NCBI RefSeq assembly: GCF_000315625.1
Contig: NW_005434580.1
Location: 174,036-238,035 of the forward strand
Reading direction: 5' to 3'
DNA from: Guillardia theta CCMP2712
Lineage: Eukaryota; Cryptophyceae; Pyrenomonadales; Geminigeraceae
Length of the DNA stretch: 64,000 bases
Shown: piece after piece, positions 1 to 11,489 of the stretch
How the letters are laid out: each line of letters starts with the position of its first letter
Position numbering within the stretch: the first letter of the stretch is position 1
Translations under genes and position numbers: made by a program
The notes under the pieces: model-generated
What the model was told of the DNA's origin: nothing
Databases searched by the model: none
What the model saw: only the letters and a program-made list of their open reading frames with translations

Positions 1-2250
1 GAATTACCTGAGTTCGTGTTAGCCTCGCGATGTTGCTGTTGGTTTTCATGATCGAACGCTTCACGTCATGCACAGATTCGATCACGGTTCCTGCGTGACA
101 ACATGAGGAGGGGGGGGGAAGAAGCAAGAACAGCAGCAGCAACCGACAGCATGCTTGAGGGAATGTTCCATCAGGTCCCTTTCCTTCTCATTCTCCTTCT
201 TCCTTGTAGCACACCTTCATCTCAAATGTCAAGCTTGTTGTCCTCTCTTCACACATCCTCGTACTTCTTCTGGCTGGCTGAGAGCCTTGCAATGTTCTTA
301 TCGATTTCGATGATCTCCTTCTCATCACTCTCGATTTGGTTGCCACACCTATGTCTACCATGACGTCTCAGCTCCATGCACCATCACCAGGCAGCTGCCT
401 CCACCTCATTGCCCTCAAGTTTGCGATCATCGAGTCCAAACCAGAGATACTTCCCTTGGATGCATCCATAAGACATGCCTGACGGCATTTCAGCACACTG
501 GAGAGTTTCACACAGCAAACGATCTCATCAAAACAATGCATGTACAATGGAGCGCGCTGTTTCATGTAAGGACTTACGAGTTCCATTCTTCCTCGCTTCG
601 TCAGTCGCTTCAGAGCATCGGTCATTCCCTCTCTCATCGCTCTCTCCATCTCCTGCTGCCTCCCCTCCTCCTTGCCTTCTCCCGACATGTTCGTCTCCAA
701 CGCTGGTCGCTGGCCCACCCACCACAACCAAGACCACCCACCCTAGAAGATTAATTGATGTAACAGAACCCTACCTCCATAACTAAAAATGGTTCTTTTT
801 CAGTACCGCTCAAATTCCTAGATAAACTACCCCTACAATCATCTCACAGGTGGACTTGTGGTACCCTACCCTGTTGATTCAAAATGCCCAATTACCCCCA
901 CCCCTTCCAGCAACACGTTTCAACGGACGTCAAAACAATTTATGGGGGAATGGGTTGAGACAGGGCAGAGGAAGGGGAGGGGAAGGGGAGGGAGGGGGAG
1001 GGGAACAAGGAAGGAGCGAGAGGGTGAGAGAAAGAGGATGAGGAGGTTGAGAAACGAGATCACTGCAAACAGCCTTGAAATGAGGATTGAAAAGGGTCTT
1101 TGTGTTCTGCAATCTTCTGCTGATGATTTCAGCCCTAGGGAAACATGAAGCCTGCAAGGAGAATGGGAAATTTTGATGCCTGGGTGGATCCGGCAGGGGT
1201 TCAGATCATGCAGGATAAAGTAAGGCAGGAGAAAGAGAGCGTCCTGTTGAGCAGGTAAGTCACAATCATGACGTACCAAATCTGTTCATGTGCTCCAATA
1301 CGAAACTTTGTGTCCCATCATACCTGAGTCACCAATAGAGGATTTTTTTCTGTGATGTCAAGACATTTTGCCATCATGTGCATCACGATCTTTGCGATGT
1401 CAATCAGCTCTTGTGCTCCTGCTACACGTGAACAGGTCCTTTGCTAAGACTGAAGTGTCGGCGTCGTTCAGGGCACGGCCAGCAAGCGCGTTCTGGTATG
1501 ACAAGAACCAACGGTCTCGTCCTTCGACAGCTACGGCTTCAGAATTCGGGTTCTATGGGGGAATGCTGGGGAACATGAGGAGAAAGGATTCCTCTCCCCC
1601 TTCCAAGGAGTCCTGTCCGTCTTGCAGCGTAAGGAAACATCCGCATGTTAGTGACTTTCTCAAGCTGCTCGTGCCCTGACACCAGCGGCAGGAATGGTTG
1701 ATGGGAGCGAGGCAGAAGACAGCTGCAAAGTCCCCCGCCTCTCCCCCGCGTCACGCGGTCTACCTGGAAGACGGTCGGTCGATGCGGAGGCAGGTCAACC
1801 TTACGACCTCGGCGATGACATCAGGTGAGGACTCAGCTGGGAAGGCCGAGCTGAGAAGTCACTGCATGCTGCATGATACCCAGCTGTACTGTCCTTCCTC
1901 CCTTCATCGTCTCCGCCTCTGCCTGCGACTGCTTGACGCTTATGCCAGCGGCCATCGGCCAACCGACCAACAACGTGGAGCAGGTGAGGGTCAAGAGAAA
2001 CGCAACCAACGATAGTTCAGCTGTTTCTCAGCTGCTAAAGTCCCAGCACTGACAAGACACGATCGTGCACTAGCTGGCTCCTACCTCTTCATTAAAGTTC
2101 TCCTCCTCCTCCTCGCCCTCCTCCTCATTCGTAGCAAATTTAGAGGTACTCGTCGTCCTGGAACAGCTGGGCCTTGTCCTCTCTCCTCCTCCTCCCTGCC
2201 TCCAGAATCTCCTCCAGCCAACGGTGCCTGCGATGAGGGAGGAGGGGACG
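1..2250. other. Host DNA, no gene recognised
   Basis: GC-rich host sequence with short open frames on both strands and several plausible GT-AG junctions. No frame gives a protein I recognise. There is a G-rich low-complexity patch near 960-1010. Some open stretches, for example around 1370-1680 on the plus strand, may be exons of a spliced gene, but I cannot chain them. Confidence 0.4.
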
Positions 2251-2257
2251 GAGAAGG

Positions 2258-4960
2258 TCAGCAACTGATGAGGGCACAAGAAGCCTCTCCTGACCTCTCA
2301 AGGATACGCAGGTTCCCGATCGAAGACCTCTCGTTCCACCTTCCTCTCGTCCTGACCTCCTTCCACTCCTCGTCCCCGGAGGGATTTCTCAGCTCGAGAC
2401 TCCCAGGTGGAGGGTCAGCAGAGGCCCTCCTCTCCTCAGCTCCGTGGAAGAAAGTGTCTAGGGATACTTCCGACAGCCTCTCCTCGTCATCCTCCTTCTT
2501 CTGCTTCCAGCCATGGCGCTGCCCAGCGACGTCTCCTGTAGAGAGATTTCCCTTCATGGTGGGCCAGAGGGGACTCTTGCGGTCGAGGAAGGAGACGTAG
2601 AACGTGACACTCTCGGTGACGTCGGCCATGATGCCCGCAGGCCTGATCGCTTCGGAGACTTGCAGGTGCACGTTGGTCCTGTGAGGACAGTGACGGCAGC
2701 AGAGCAGCAGGGGAGGGGAGAAACATGGAGAGCAGAGGAGAGACAGAGGAGAGCAGAGGAGGAGGCGAGCTGAGGAGGCGGGATAGGAGTAGAGAGTCGA
2801 GGTCAGGAGGGGAGAGGAGAGGAGAGGAGAGGAAGGAGTACCTTGTGTTCAAGATCAGCTCCTCCTCCACCCTTGGTGTCCTCGTTAGGACAAACGGAGT
2901 CGTCACATCCCACGTCTGGTGAGAGGGTTCAACCAAGCGCGGCAGATCAGGAGCAAGTTTGACTGACGTTGCCTGACTTCCTGACGGTAGTGAGGTAAGG
3001 GGAATGCTTCGGGTAGGCAGTCTGGAAGCGATCCTCCTCGTCGTGGATAACGATCTTCAGCATTGTCTCCATCAGCATGTTGCAAAGCTTTCTCATGGAG
3101 TCGGTGGACTTGAGGTTGTGCGAGGATCTTACTATCCTTCTGGCTCCGTCGAGCCAGTAGATGCGTATGAGAAGGTCTCTTGCTACATGCACAAGTGCGT
3201 CATGATGCTGCTGGTTTTGGTGATGTCTACATGTTCATCTCACCTTCATTCCAATTCTCGTCGTCAAGATTGTGTGTTTCCTTGGGTTTCTTCTCCTGTA
3301 ACGAGTGAGATGATAGCTCATTCGACGTGAGAGGAGCACCTTGACAGGAACAGATTGCGCAAGTTGGTGGATGATGATGACTTTGATCAGGGAGGAGACA
3401 ACTCCTGTTGAAGCACAAGTGCAAACGGATGTCAGATTTGACGTTTGCGCACAATCTTATCAACCCATCATAGAAGGACTTTTGTTCTGCTGCAGAATCT
3501 TCAACTTCTGCAACACAGCCGCCATGTCAGCCGAATCAGCAGGGCTCGTCAAAGTTGGCAACAACCATTAAACTCTCCTTGACCTTCTCCCTCCCTCGCC
3601 TGTCTCTGATCGTCAAGAGGAAACTCAGCTTGTTGCTGCCTCCAGCTGCAATAGAGCTGCTGTGGGCCACAAAGACCTGCCGGCCGTGTCATCCGCAGAC
3701 GTCAAAAGTCTCTCGAGTCACGTCGGCCGTTGGGACGTTCAAAGCGTTGGAGATGTCTTGGCTGAACTCCTCCTGAATGGCCCTGAGCTCCGATCCTGAG
3801 ATCTTGTGCGGCCTCTAATGGAGTAGAGGAGAGCAGTTAGGCAGCTGAGACCTTGATTCTCCCCTGCCGGTTTATTCGCAGCTGAGCGCAAGCAGCAGAG
3901 ACAACAGCACTGATCAATGTAGAGCTTGATACGTCAAGGTTTGATGATGGTGATGGTGATGGTGATGGTGGTGGTGATGATGATTGAGATGGAGATGATG
4001 ATGATGATGATGATGGAGATGATGATGATGATGATGATGTCGTCAAAAAGAACTCACCATGCCCGTTCGGGTTTGGATCATCTTGTGAGCCCGACAAGTC
4101 ATCCTCGTTCTCGTTCTCGTCCTCTTCCCCTTGCTCTCTCTCTTGCTCTTCCCGCTTAACTTCCTCTTCGCCGTCCTCGTCGACGTCTGCATCTCCTCTT
4201 GCATTCCTTTTCCAAACAAGATTCTCAACGTGCGTTGGAGCATCATCGGCGATCTGGTAGCTCTTCTCATCCCATGCTTCATGCACCTGGCCACGACAAT
4301 CAATCAACTTCGATCCTCCGCTCCTGCCCATCACCCTGAAGCTCCCCAGCCTCTTGAGAATCGCAAAGTTCTTTAGCGAGTCCCTTTTCGCATTCATCAC
4401 CCTCGCAAGCTCCTGCTTCAAACAAGAACGACGTCACATCAGCTCATCCTCGAGGAGACAAGACACACCTTGAGCGAACGTCTGTCGGGGCTCAACCTGT
4501 CTTGCGCAACGTTGACCTTGACGATGCAGCACTTCTCGTAGCCCTCAAGCTCAAGAATCCTCAGCCTGCCGTCCGTTCATCTTCTGAATTGAAAAGATTG
4601 AGCAATGCTTGCCTCGCTGCCTCCACTCCCAGCGCCGAAGAGAGCTCATCGACAATCTACAAGGACATACAAATCATCAACATACAAGGAGCACTCACAT
4701 TAGTATGCAAGCACGTACTTTGAGCTCGAATCGTTTCCTGCTGTCATCATTCTTCAGCAGCCACCTTCATGGTTCTTGTCATGAGCTACTCTCCATATCA
4801 CATAGTTGTTGCGTGTCTCACATGTACTTCTCGACCAGCTCGAATGTGATCCCCGCTGCAAGCTCTCCATACCTGTCAGACTTCCTTCGAGTCTGCTCTT
4901 TTGTGAATTCAATGTTCTTGATAGTAAGCCGGCTCATCTTGTCGCTGGTATGACTCGCAC
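2258..4960 (-). CDS. Unrecognised spliced host gene (approximate extent)
   Basis: Several minus-strand stretches read like real exons bounded by GT-AG sites. From 5' to 3' they lie near 4960-4850 (containing FELVEKYM), 4421-4060 (ELARVMNAKRDSLKNFAILK followed by an acidic Glu/Asp-rich run), 3790-3600 (EEFSQDISNALNVP), 3190-2950 (YWLDGARRIV, then MRKLCNMLMETMLKIVIHDE) and 2660-2500 (VTFYVSFLDRKSPLW). Between them are short introns and a GAT/GGT trinucleotide tract at about 3945-4040. I do not recognise the family. The start, the exon chain and whether this is one gene or two are uncertain; this entry marks a likely minus-strand transcription unit rather than a finished model. Confidence 0.35.
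3945..4040. repeat. GAT/GGT trinucleotide tract
   Basis: A run of GATGGT and GATGAT units, partly interrupted by GAGATG. It lies in or next to an acidic Ser-rich or Asp-rich stretch of the surrounding minus-strand gene, depending on frame. Confidence 0.8.
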
Positions 4961-5149
4961 GTCACATCATCAGACCTGATGAGCCGCATCAGAGCATGAT
5001 CAGTCAGACGTCCTGCTCCCACTAGCTACACACATAAACGATGAAAGCAGTAGATGAGGGAAGCCAATGACTTTGAAGAGCGAGGAACGTGGCAAATGGG
5101 GGACTAGTTGAAGGAGGCACAGTAGGACCCAAGGAAGAGAAAGAGCAGG

Positions 5150-5545
5150 ATGAGGAAGAGGAGGAGGAGGAGGAGAAGCACGAGGAGGAGGAGGAGAAGC
5201 ACGAGGAGGAGGAGGAGGAGGAGGAGGAGGAGGAGGAGAAGTAGCTGCCAGGAGGAGGAGGGATGGGGAGGACAAGCAGCAGCAGCAGCAGCAGGAGAAG
5301 GAGAAGTAGAAGGAGAAGCAGCAGGAGTACCAGAAACAGGAGCAGCAGGAGGAGGAGATGCAGGAGGAGGAGAAGCAGAAGGAGGAGAAGTAGAAGGAGA
5401 AGGAGAAGCAGGAGTAGAACGAGGAGGAGGAGTAGAAGCAGCAGCAGCAGGAGGAGAAGCAGCAGCAGCAGCAGCAGCAGCAGGAGCAGGAGCAGGAGCA
5501 GGAGCAGCAGCAGGAGCAGGAGCAGCAGCAGCAGCAGCATGCACT
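5150..5545. repeat. AGG/AGC trinucleotide microsatellite
   Basis: About 400 bases of AGG, AGA and AGC triplets. They stay open in several frames (poly-Leu/Ser on the minus strand; Arg/Ser or Glu/Gly/Ala on the plus strand). The apparent proteins are products of repeat composition and are not called as genes. Confidence 0.9.
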
Positions 5546-6099
5546 TTTTTTGAAAACGAATTTCAGGTTTGACAGTCCGAGCCCGCGCAGGGCGACACAG
5601 ACAGGCTGAGAGGAGAGAGCGAGGAAGGGGGCGAGAAATCAAAGGCAGCGAGGTTGTTGGGCAAGGAGATGAAGCAAGGGGGGAGGTCTTACTTGACTGA
5701 GGGAGAGAAGTTCTACTAGTAACAAGGAAACGTCACTAGATCCATCTATTTTGCAGACTAACGATCCTGAGAGCTTCAGCGAGAAGCTGCCCCGTGCCCG
5801 GCTTCGTCATCGACTTGGTCGCCGCTTGTTGGCAAAGATTCTAACTTTTGCATACAGGCAATGTTATGCTGTACAACGGTAAGAGTAATGATCGAACGCC
5901 TGCTGAGGCATTTCAATCGTACCATGACATTCTGGTTCAGGTTTTCTTTCAGTTCCTGCATGATCTCTTCCTTGATCTTTTCAATCTGATTTGCCTGACC
6001 AGAGGATCGAATCAGCTGTGACGCATTTCCGTCTACAAGTCATCAGGGTCAATCGTACCGGCTGAGCATTCTCCATGAGCCTCTGAATATCCTTCAACG

Positions 6100-7035
6100 T
6101 GTTCTTCATGCACGGAGTCAATCGAGTCAGGTACTTGATCGTTTCTATTCCCATGTCGAGTACCTGGAGCTGGTCGAGCTTGTTTGAATGATATTCCATT
6201 GTGTTCTTCATGCATCAATCGAGTCAGGTCATACTTGATCGCAGTTTCTATTCTCATGTCGAGTACCTGGAGCTGGTCGAGCTTGGTGGAATGTTCCTAA
6301 CAAGCACCATCGAGTCAGGTCATACTTGATCGCAGTTTCTATTCTCATGTCGAGTACCTGGAGCTTGTTTGAATGGTCTTCCATTGTGTCCCTTGTTCTC
6401 TTGCCGAGTACCTGGAGCTGGTCGAGCTTGTCTGAATGATCTTCCATTGTGTTCTTCATGCATCAATCGAGTCAGGTCATACTTGATCGCAGTTTCTATT
6501 CTCATGTCGAGTACCTGGAGCTGGTCGAGCTTGTCTGAATGATCTTCCATTGTGTTCTTCATGCATCAATCGAGTCAGGTCATACTTGATCGCAGTTTCT
6601 ATTCTCATGTCGAGTACCTGGAGCTGGTCGAGCTTGGTGGAATGTTCCTAACAAGCACCATCGAGTCAGGTCATACTTGATCGCAGTTTCTATTCTCATG
6701 TCGAGTACCTGGAGCTTGTTTGAATGGTCTTGCAATATGTTGTTCACTTCCTAACAAGCACCATCGAGTCAGGTCATACTTGATCGCAGTTTCTATTCTC
6801 ATGTCGAGTACCTGGAGCTTGTTTGAATGGTCTTGCAATATGTTGTTCACTTCCTAACAAGCACCATCGAGTCAGGTCATACTTGATCGCAGTTTCTATT
6901 CTCATGTCGAGTACCTGGAGCTTGTTTGAATGGTCTTGCAATATGTTGTTCACTTCCTAACAAGCACCATCGAGTCAGGTCATACTTGATCACAGTTTCT
7001 ATTCTCATGTCGAGTACCTGGAGCTGGTAAGACTG
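6100..7035 (-). repeat. Array of ~90-108-bp coiled-coil-coding repeats
   Basis: About nine or ten copies of a unit of roughly 90-108 bp. Each holds the core CATGTCGAGTACCTGGAGC and, on the minus strand, codes for LQVLDMRIETAIKYDLTR. The last three complete copies (from about 6745) are almost identical. Other copies carry a different linker (GTTCTTCATGCATCAATCGAG). Unit lengths are often not multiples of three, so the coding frame rotates from copy to copy. The unit looks like the amphipathic segment at the end of the adjacent minus-strand gene, amplified by unequal exchange. Confidence 0.85.
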
Positions 7036-7854
7036 GTTCACCAGCTCCATCTTGGTGTCATGAGCGATGCTGTAGTAATCGCGATACTCGCTGAAACAGA
7101 GGAAGACTGGTATCCCGCAGTTTGCGAGCGAGATGTCCGAGTCAGCAGCCCCCTTCCATCTCCGTGCAATGCCTGTAGCATAGTCTACGAACGCCTCCTT
7201 GTTCTTAGAGCAAACGATCACTCCCATAGCAACCAGCTTTGCCTGCGGTTGAGACTCCTGCCACATTTGATTCTTGAGGCTCAACGCCACCTGCAGCTGC
7301 CACAGCTTCTTGACGATTGAGCACGGGCTCTGCGTGATCTCGATATGAACGAGGTCGTTTTGGTTGAGAACAAGATTCTGCAGCTCCTGCTTGGCGTCAG
7401 CTGACTGAGAACATGTGTCGGCGCTGCCGCATCGATGCAGGGCCAGGACCAACGGCTGCTCATCTTCCTTGTTGATGAGAACGTCCTTCAGAACATACCA
7501 CAGACTCACTGTTGTAGCTTCTGAAATATGTCTGAAGTAGAGATCATATTGAAACTTAACCATTCCATCATAGTTCTTTTTGCTTTCAGATATACCATCT
7601 AGTTTCCCATCATGTTTGCTGTCTATAAATTTGGCGTTGAACATCTCCCTGTATTTTTGCTCGTTGATACGTTTCAAGTGTTGGTCCATCTCTGGATAGT
7701 AAAACCTGACTATTTCCTCTTTCTCCCGCGCCAACCTGCTGTAGATGAAGGCTTCAGACGGGTCATTGGTCTGGATCCCGTGAAGAAACTCCACCATGCG
7801 CTCTGACTGCGACCAGACGTCTGTTGCGCGGCTCTTCTTGTCTTGTTTGCCCAT
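6877..7854 (-). CDS. Unrecognised protein with repeat-derived C-terminus
   Basis: A long uninterrupted minus-strand frame of 325 residues starting MGKQDKKSRATDVW. I do not recognise the family. About the first 285 residues look like one folded globular domain with alternating hydrophobic and charged segments (for example NDLVHIEITQSP and CGIPVFLCFSEYRDYY). The last ~40 residues run into the first unit of the downstream repeat array and stop when the frame rotates. The annotated end may therefore be an accident of repeat expansion, or splicing may carry the frame into further units. There is no visible signal peptide or membrane segment. Confidence 0.5.
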   Translation of the reverse strand: MGKQDKKSRATDVWSQSERMVEFLHGIQTNDPSEAFIYSRLAREKEEIVRFYYPEMDQHLKRINEQKYREMFNAKFIDSKHDGKLDGISESKKNYDGMVKFQYDLYFRHISEATTVSLWYVLKDVLINKEDEQPLVLALHRCGSADTCSQSADAKQELQNLVLNQNDLVHIEITQSPCSIVKKLWQLQVALSLKNQMWQESQPQAKLVAMGVIVCSKNKEAFVDYATGIARRWKGAADSDISLANCGIPVFLCFSEYRDYYSIAHDTKMELVNQSYQLQVLDMRIETVIKYDLTRWCLLGSEQHIARPFKQAPGTRHENRNCDQV

Positions 7855-7859
7855 GAACT

Positions 7860-8720
7860 GAGCTTCTGGTTGGGGGGACGAGCTAGTAGGTCCTGCGTTA
7901 TATCCTCTGTGGTAGGATAGCCTCGGATAGGTCCGTACCTACGAGCACGTGCTCGATCTTGTCTTGTAAACTTTCCATAGCAGTCACCAATACAAGGAGC
8001 CAAGGAAGCGCCAGAGGTGACCACCATCTCTCTGTCCTCCCCCCCTCTTGCTTCGGGCCATTTGCTCACCACCCTTGACCACGTCTTTCAAGGGAGGGGA
8101 GGGGGGGAGAAGATGCGCGAGAGTTGTAGCTGCTTCGCTAGTGCGCCGGGTTGAAGGGACAGACGAGTGATGTGGTAGAAACTCCTCTGAGTCAATGGAG
8201 GCCTTGCTGAAGTGGGCATGCCAGAAGGATCGGACGGGAGAGGTCAGCAACATGACCGCTGCGGAGCAGATGGGAGGTCAGCAACATGACTCGGACGAGG
8301 CGTTGCTGCTGAGCGGATCAAGATCTGCCTTTCCCGTGTGGATCTCCCACGGTCCCATAGGCAGGTCGACTTAGAGCATCTGAATGCCAGCTACGCCTAC
8401 CATGAGCGTTGCTGGGTATACATGATACATATACGGGATTATGCAGGAGCATGACCAGCAGATTAAGAGTGCGCTTGGTTATGGCGCTTGTTGTCAAGTC
8501 TGTGGCCATCGGACATGCTCAACTGGATGCTCATGCTTTCTACAAAGGCACGGTGAATGCTGGAGCAGGCTCGTGAGCTTCATTGGTCCGTTGGACTTTC
8601 TGACCACGCTTTCGTCTGAGGAAGGATGCTATGAGCCATGTTTCTGGGTCGATTCCCGCCTGCTTTTTTTCATCATGCAGTAGAATCTCACTCGGAGCAT
8701 TCCATAGAGCGCTACATGGT
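7860..8720. other. No gene recognised
   Basis: Host sequence between the unrecognised minus-strand gene and the 27-bp minisatellite. There are only short open frames on both strands, and an AGGTCAGCAACATGAC duplication occurs near 8240-8290. Nothing can be named. Confidence 0.4.
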
Positions 8721-8724
8721 ATTG

Positions 8725-9592
8725 AGTAGAAGGTGAGCACCCTCACGATTGAGTACAAGGTGAGCACCCTCACGATTGAGTACAAGGTGAGCACCCTCAC
8801 GATTGAGTACAAGGTGAGCACCCTCACGATTGAGTAGAAGGTGAGCACCCTCACGATTGAGTAGAAGGTGAGCACCCTCACGATTGAGTACAAGGTGAGC
8901 ACCCTCACGATTGAGTAGAAGGTGAGCACCCTCACGATTGAGTAGAAGGTGAGCACCCTCACGATTGAGTAGAAGGTGAGCACCCTCACGATTGAGTACA
9001 AGGTGAGCACCCTCACGATTGTGTAGAAGGTGAGCACCCTCACGATTGAGTAGAAGGTGAGCACCCTCACGATTGAGTACAAGGTGAGCACCCTCACGAT
9101 TGAGTACAAGGTGAGCACCCTCACGATTGAGTAGAAGGTGAGCACCCTCACGATTGAGTAGAAGGTGAGCACCCTCACGATTGAGTACAAGGTGAGCACC
9201 CTCACGATTGAGTAGAAGGTGAGCACCCTCACGATTGAGTAGAAGGTGAGCACTCTCACGATTGAGTAGAAGGTGAGCACCCTCACGATTGAGTAGAAGG
9301 TGAGCACCCTCACGATTGAGTACAAGGTGAGCACCCTCACGATTGAGTACAAGGTGAGCACCCTCACGATTGAGTAGAAGGTGAGCACCCTCACGATTGA
9401 GTACAAGGTGAGCACCCTCACGATTGAGTACAAGGTGAGCACCCTCACGATTGAGTAGAAGGTGAGCACCCTCACGATTGAGTAGAAGGTGAGCACCCTC
9501 ACGATTGAGTAGAAGGTGAGCACCCTCACGATTGAGTAGAAGGTGAGCACCCTCACGATTGAGTAGAAGGTGAGCACCCTCACGATTGTGGT
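8725..9592. repeat. 27-bp minisatellite, ~32 copies
   Basis: A head-to-tail array of the 27-base unit GAGTAGAAGGTGAGCACCCTCACGATT, spelled here as two parts: GAGTAGAAGG and TGAGCACCCTCACGATT. Copies are nearly perfect. The main variation is one position (GTAGAAGG or GTACAAGG), plus single-base variants near 9021 and 9251. Each unit contains GTGAGCACCCTCAC, a near-palindrome. Because 27 is divisible by three, the array is open in two minus-strand frames; those frames are treated as artefacts. Confidence 0.95.
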
Positions 9593-9599
9593 CCGATCG

Positions 9600-9890
9600 C
9601 CTTCCAGCACAAGGCGCGCGAAAGCTCAAGATTGATGACGCGCTCTATGCAGAAACTTGACCCTTTAGTACTTCGCAAGGCTAACACTGATCCCCTGCTT
9701 GCCACGTGTAGCAGACATTCTTGTCTGTCCAGAGCTTGCGGTGTGATCATGGTGTGAGAGTCTGTGGCTGCAGACTCGGCGGCAACACCAACATGAAGTG
9801 GGGGGGGGAGGGGGGCACTGGGTGCAATGGCAGTGAAAGTTCATGACACTTGAAACGAGGAAATATTAAGGGCGGTTAGCAGCCTTCACT
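9600..9890. other. No gene recognised
   Basis: Spacer between the minisatellite and the 3' part of the STI1-domain gene. It contains a G-run near 9799-9816. No coding signal was seen. Confidence 0.4.
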
Positions 9891-9979
9891 CCAAGCTGTT
9901 GGCTCCACCCTGCCCAGCTGGGGCCCCCTGTTACCCGAGCACGTCAGGGCCCAGCACAAGCCTAGCATTCCTAGCAGTC

Positions 9980-11473
9980 CAACTCACCGCTTCTCCCTCA
10001 GCTCCCGGAGCCCCGGCGGCTCCGCCGGCAGTCATCTTAGCGAACTGGAGCAGCAGCGTCAGCGATGACGGCAAGGACGACAGCATGCGGCAGTGCACGG
10101 CTCACCTGCTCGCTGGCCTTGGAGAAGTCGGCAGGGAGGCCGAGGAGTCCGGTGATCTTGCTGAAGATGGACATGGCATCGGGATCGGAGTAGTACTTGA
10201 GGATCTGTAGACAGCCACGTCACCTTCTACCTAGAGCCGCTAGCCTCGTGCTCACAGCCATCGGGCCGTTGGTGCGGATATCGTTGACGATCTCCTGCAT
10301 CTTGGGATCCTTCTGGATCTCCTTGATCTCAGGGCTGTCAAACAACCCCCTGTCAAAACTCCTCCATTCCCCCGCGAGCCCTTCCCACCTGTCCGCCAGC
10401 TGCTCCAGCTTCTCAGGCTTCAGGTAGTCCTTCATCATGTTCTGGGCTGCCTGGGCCATCTCTTGCCATCTACATACTTGTCAAACTTGGAAAACAACGC
10501 GACAGTTGACACGTTACCCTGCCATGTTCTGCATCTTGGACGGATCGAACGCTCCAGGGTTCATCCCAGCGGCTCCCATGCCTTCCCCAGCTCCAGCTCC
10601 TCCAGCTCCTGCTGCAGGCATGAGACTTTCACACAGGCTACACGCAAGACACACCTGCTCCGAATCCTCCCATTCCTCCAGTCAAACCTCCTGCAGTGAA
10701 TGGCGAGCTGCTGCTGCTGACACCGGTCATGTTTCTGCTCTGTCTCTTGACCCGCTTCATGTTCACCTCATATCTTGTTCTCCCGTCCCTGCCAGTTGCT
10801 TCAGAGATGGTCAACAAAGTCAAAGTCCGCACGCCTACCGAGAGGATTCTGCTTCTGTCCCCCCATCATGCCCATGATCTATGTAAGGCGAGCTCAGCAA
10901 AAGGTAGAGGAAGAGGAGGAGGCGGATGCCTGTTCTCCGATCTTGGCATATTCCTTCATCAGGGTCTCATTCTTCATCATGTCGTCCATCCTGCATCAAG
11001 TCATCAGACCTCCGGCAACCAACTGTCACAGTCCACGTCACCTCTGCTTGAACTCAGGGTTGTTCATCAAGTTCTGAGCCATCTGCAAGCATCCAGCTCA
11101 GTCGCACTGGAGCAAGGTTGCAGTTTGACCTGCTGGAACGCTGGGTTTGTGAACATGGAGTTCATCGCATCCATGTTGAGGCCTAGCAACCCAAAACTTC
11201 AGCTCATGCTTGCTAGATGTTCCCGACCAACACACCTGGGACGCCGGCATCCGCTCCTCCTCTCAGGTTCAAGCTCAGGCGAGTCTGTGCCAGCATGTCA
11301 AACAGTCTTCCCATCATGTAGATTGATAGGATCGGCATCAGCAACAACGTACAACCAAGATCGAGATATCCATCACTCAGAGCAATTACCGTGCAAAACC
11401 CTCCGTATGAGGCATTGGATTGATCGAAGAGAAAGAGACCAATGAGGAGAAGAGGGAAAACAAAATCTCGCTT
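9980..11473 (-). CDS. STI1-domain protein with N-terminal signal peptide (spliced)
   Basis: Exons on the minus strand spell a protein whose start is probably MKRDFVFPLLLIGLFLFDQ, a typical signal peptide core. It is followed by a second hydrophobic segment near residues 40-60. Downstream exons (about 11175-10880) carry MFTNPAFQQ, MAQNLMNNPEF and MDDMMKNETLMKEYAK, the short helical Met/Asn/Pro pattern of STI1 repeats. A Gly/Met-rich linker follows. Near 10445-10250 come MMKDYLKPEKLEQLADRW and KDPKMQEIVNDIRTNGPMA, then ILKYYSDPDAMSIFSKI at 10205-10110. This combination is seen in HOP/Hip-type co-chaperones and in the plastid translocon protein Tic40. The signal-like N-terminus would suit entry into a secondary plastid or the ER. 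The last exons and stop are uncertain. Confidence 0.6.
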
Positions 11474-11489
11474 CATGGCTGCCAAACCA

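Noticed and set aside
5022-5642. Poly-Leu/Ser and Arg/Ser-rich proteins
   Set aside because: Trinucleotide microsatellite read in different frames; there is no non-repeat coding sequence.
8725-9592. CRISPR array
   Set aside because: The units are contiguous 27-mers without unique spacers, in nuclear DNA with spliced genes. This is a minisatellite.
8540-9629. Proteins of 305 and 356 residues made of NREGAHLLL- or IVRVLTFYS-type repeats
   Set aside because: Both come from the same 27-bp array read in two frames; the open frames follow from the unit length being divisible by three.
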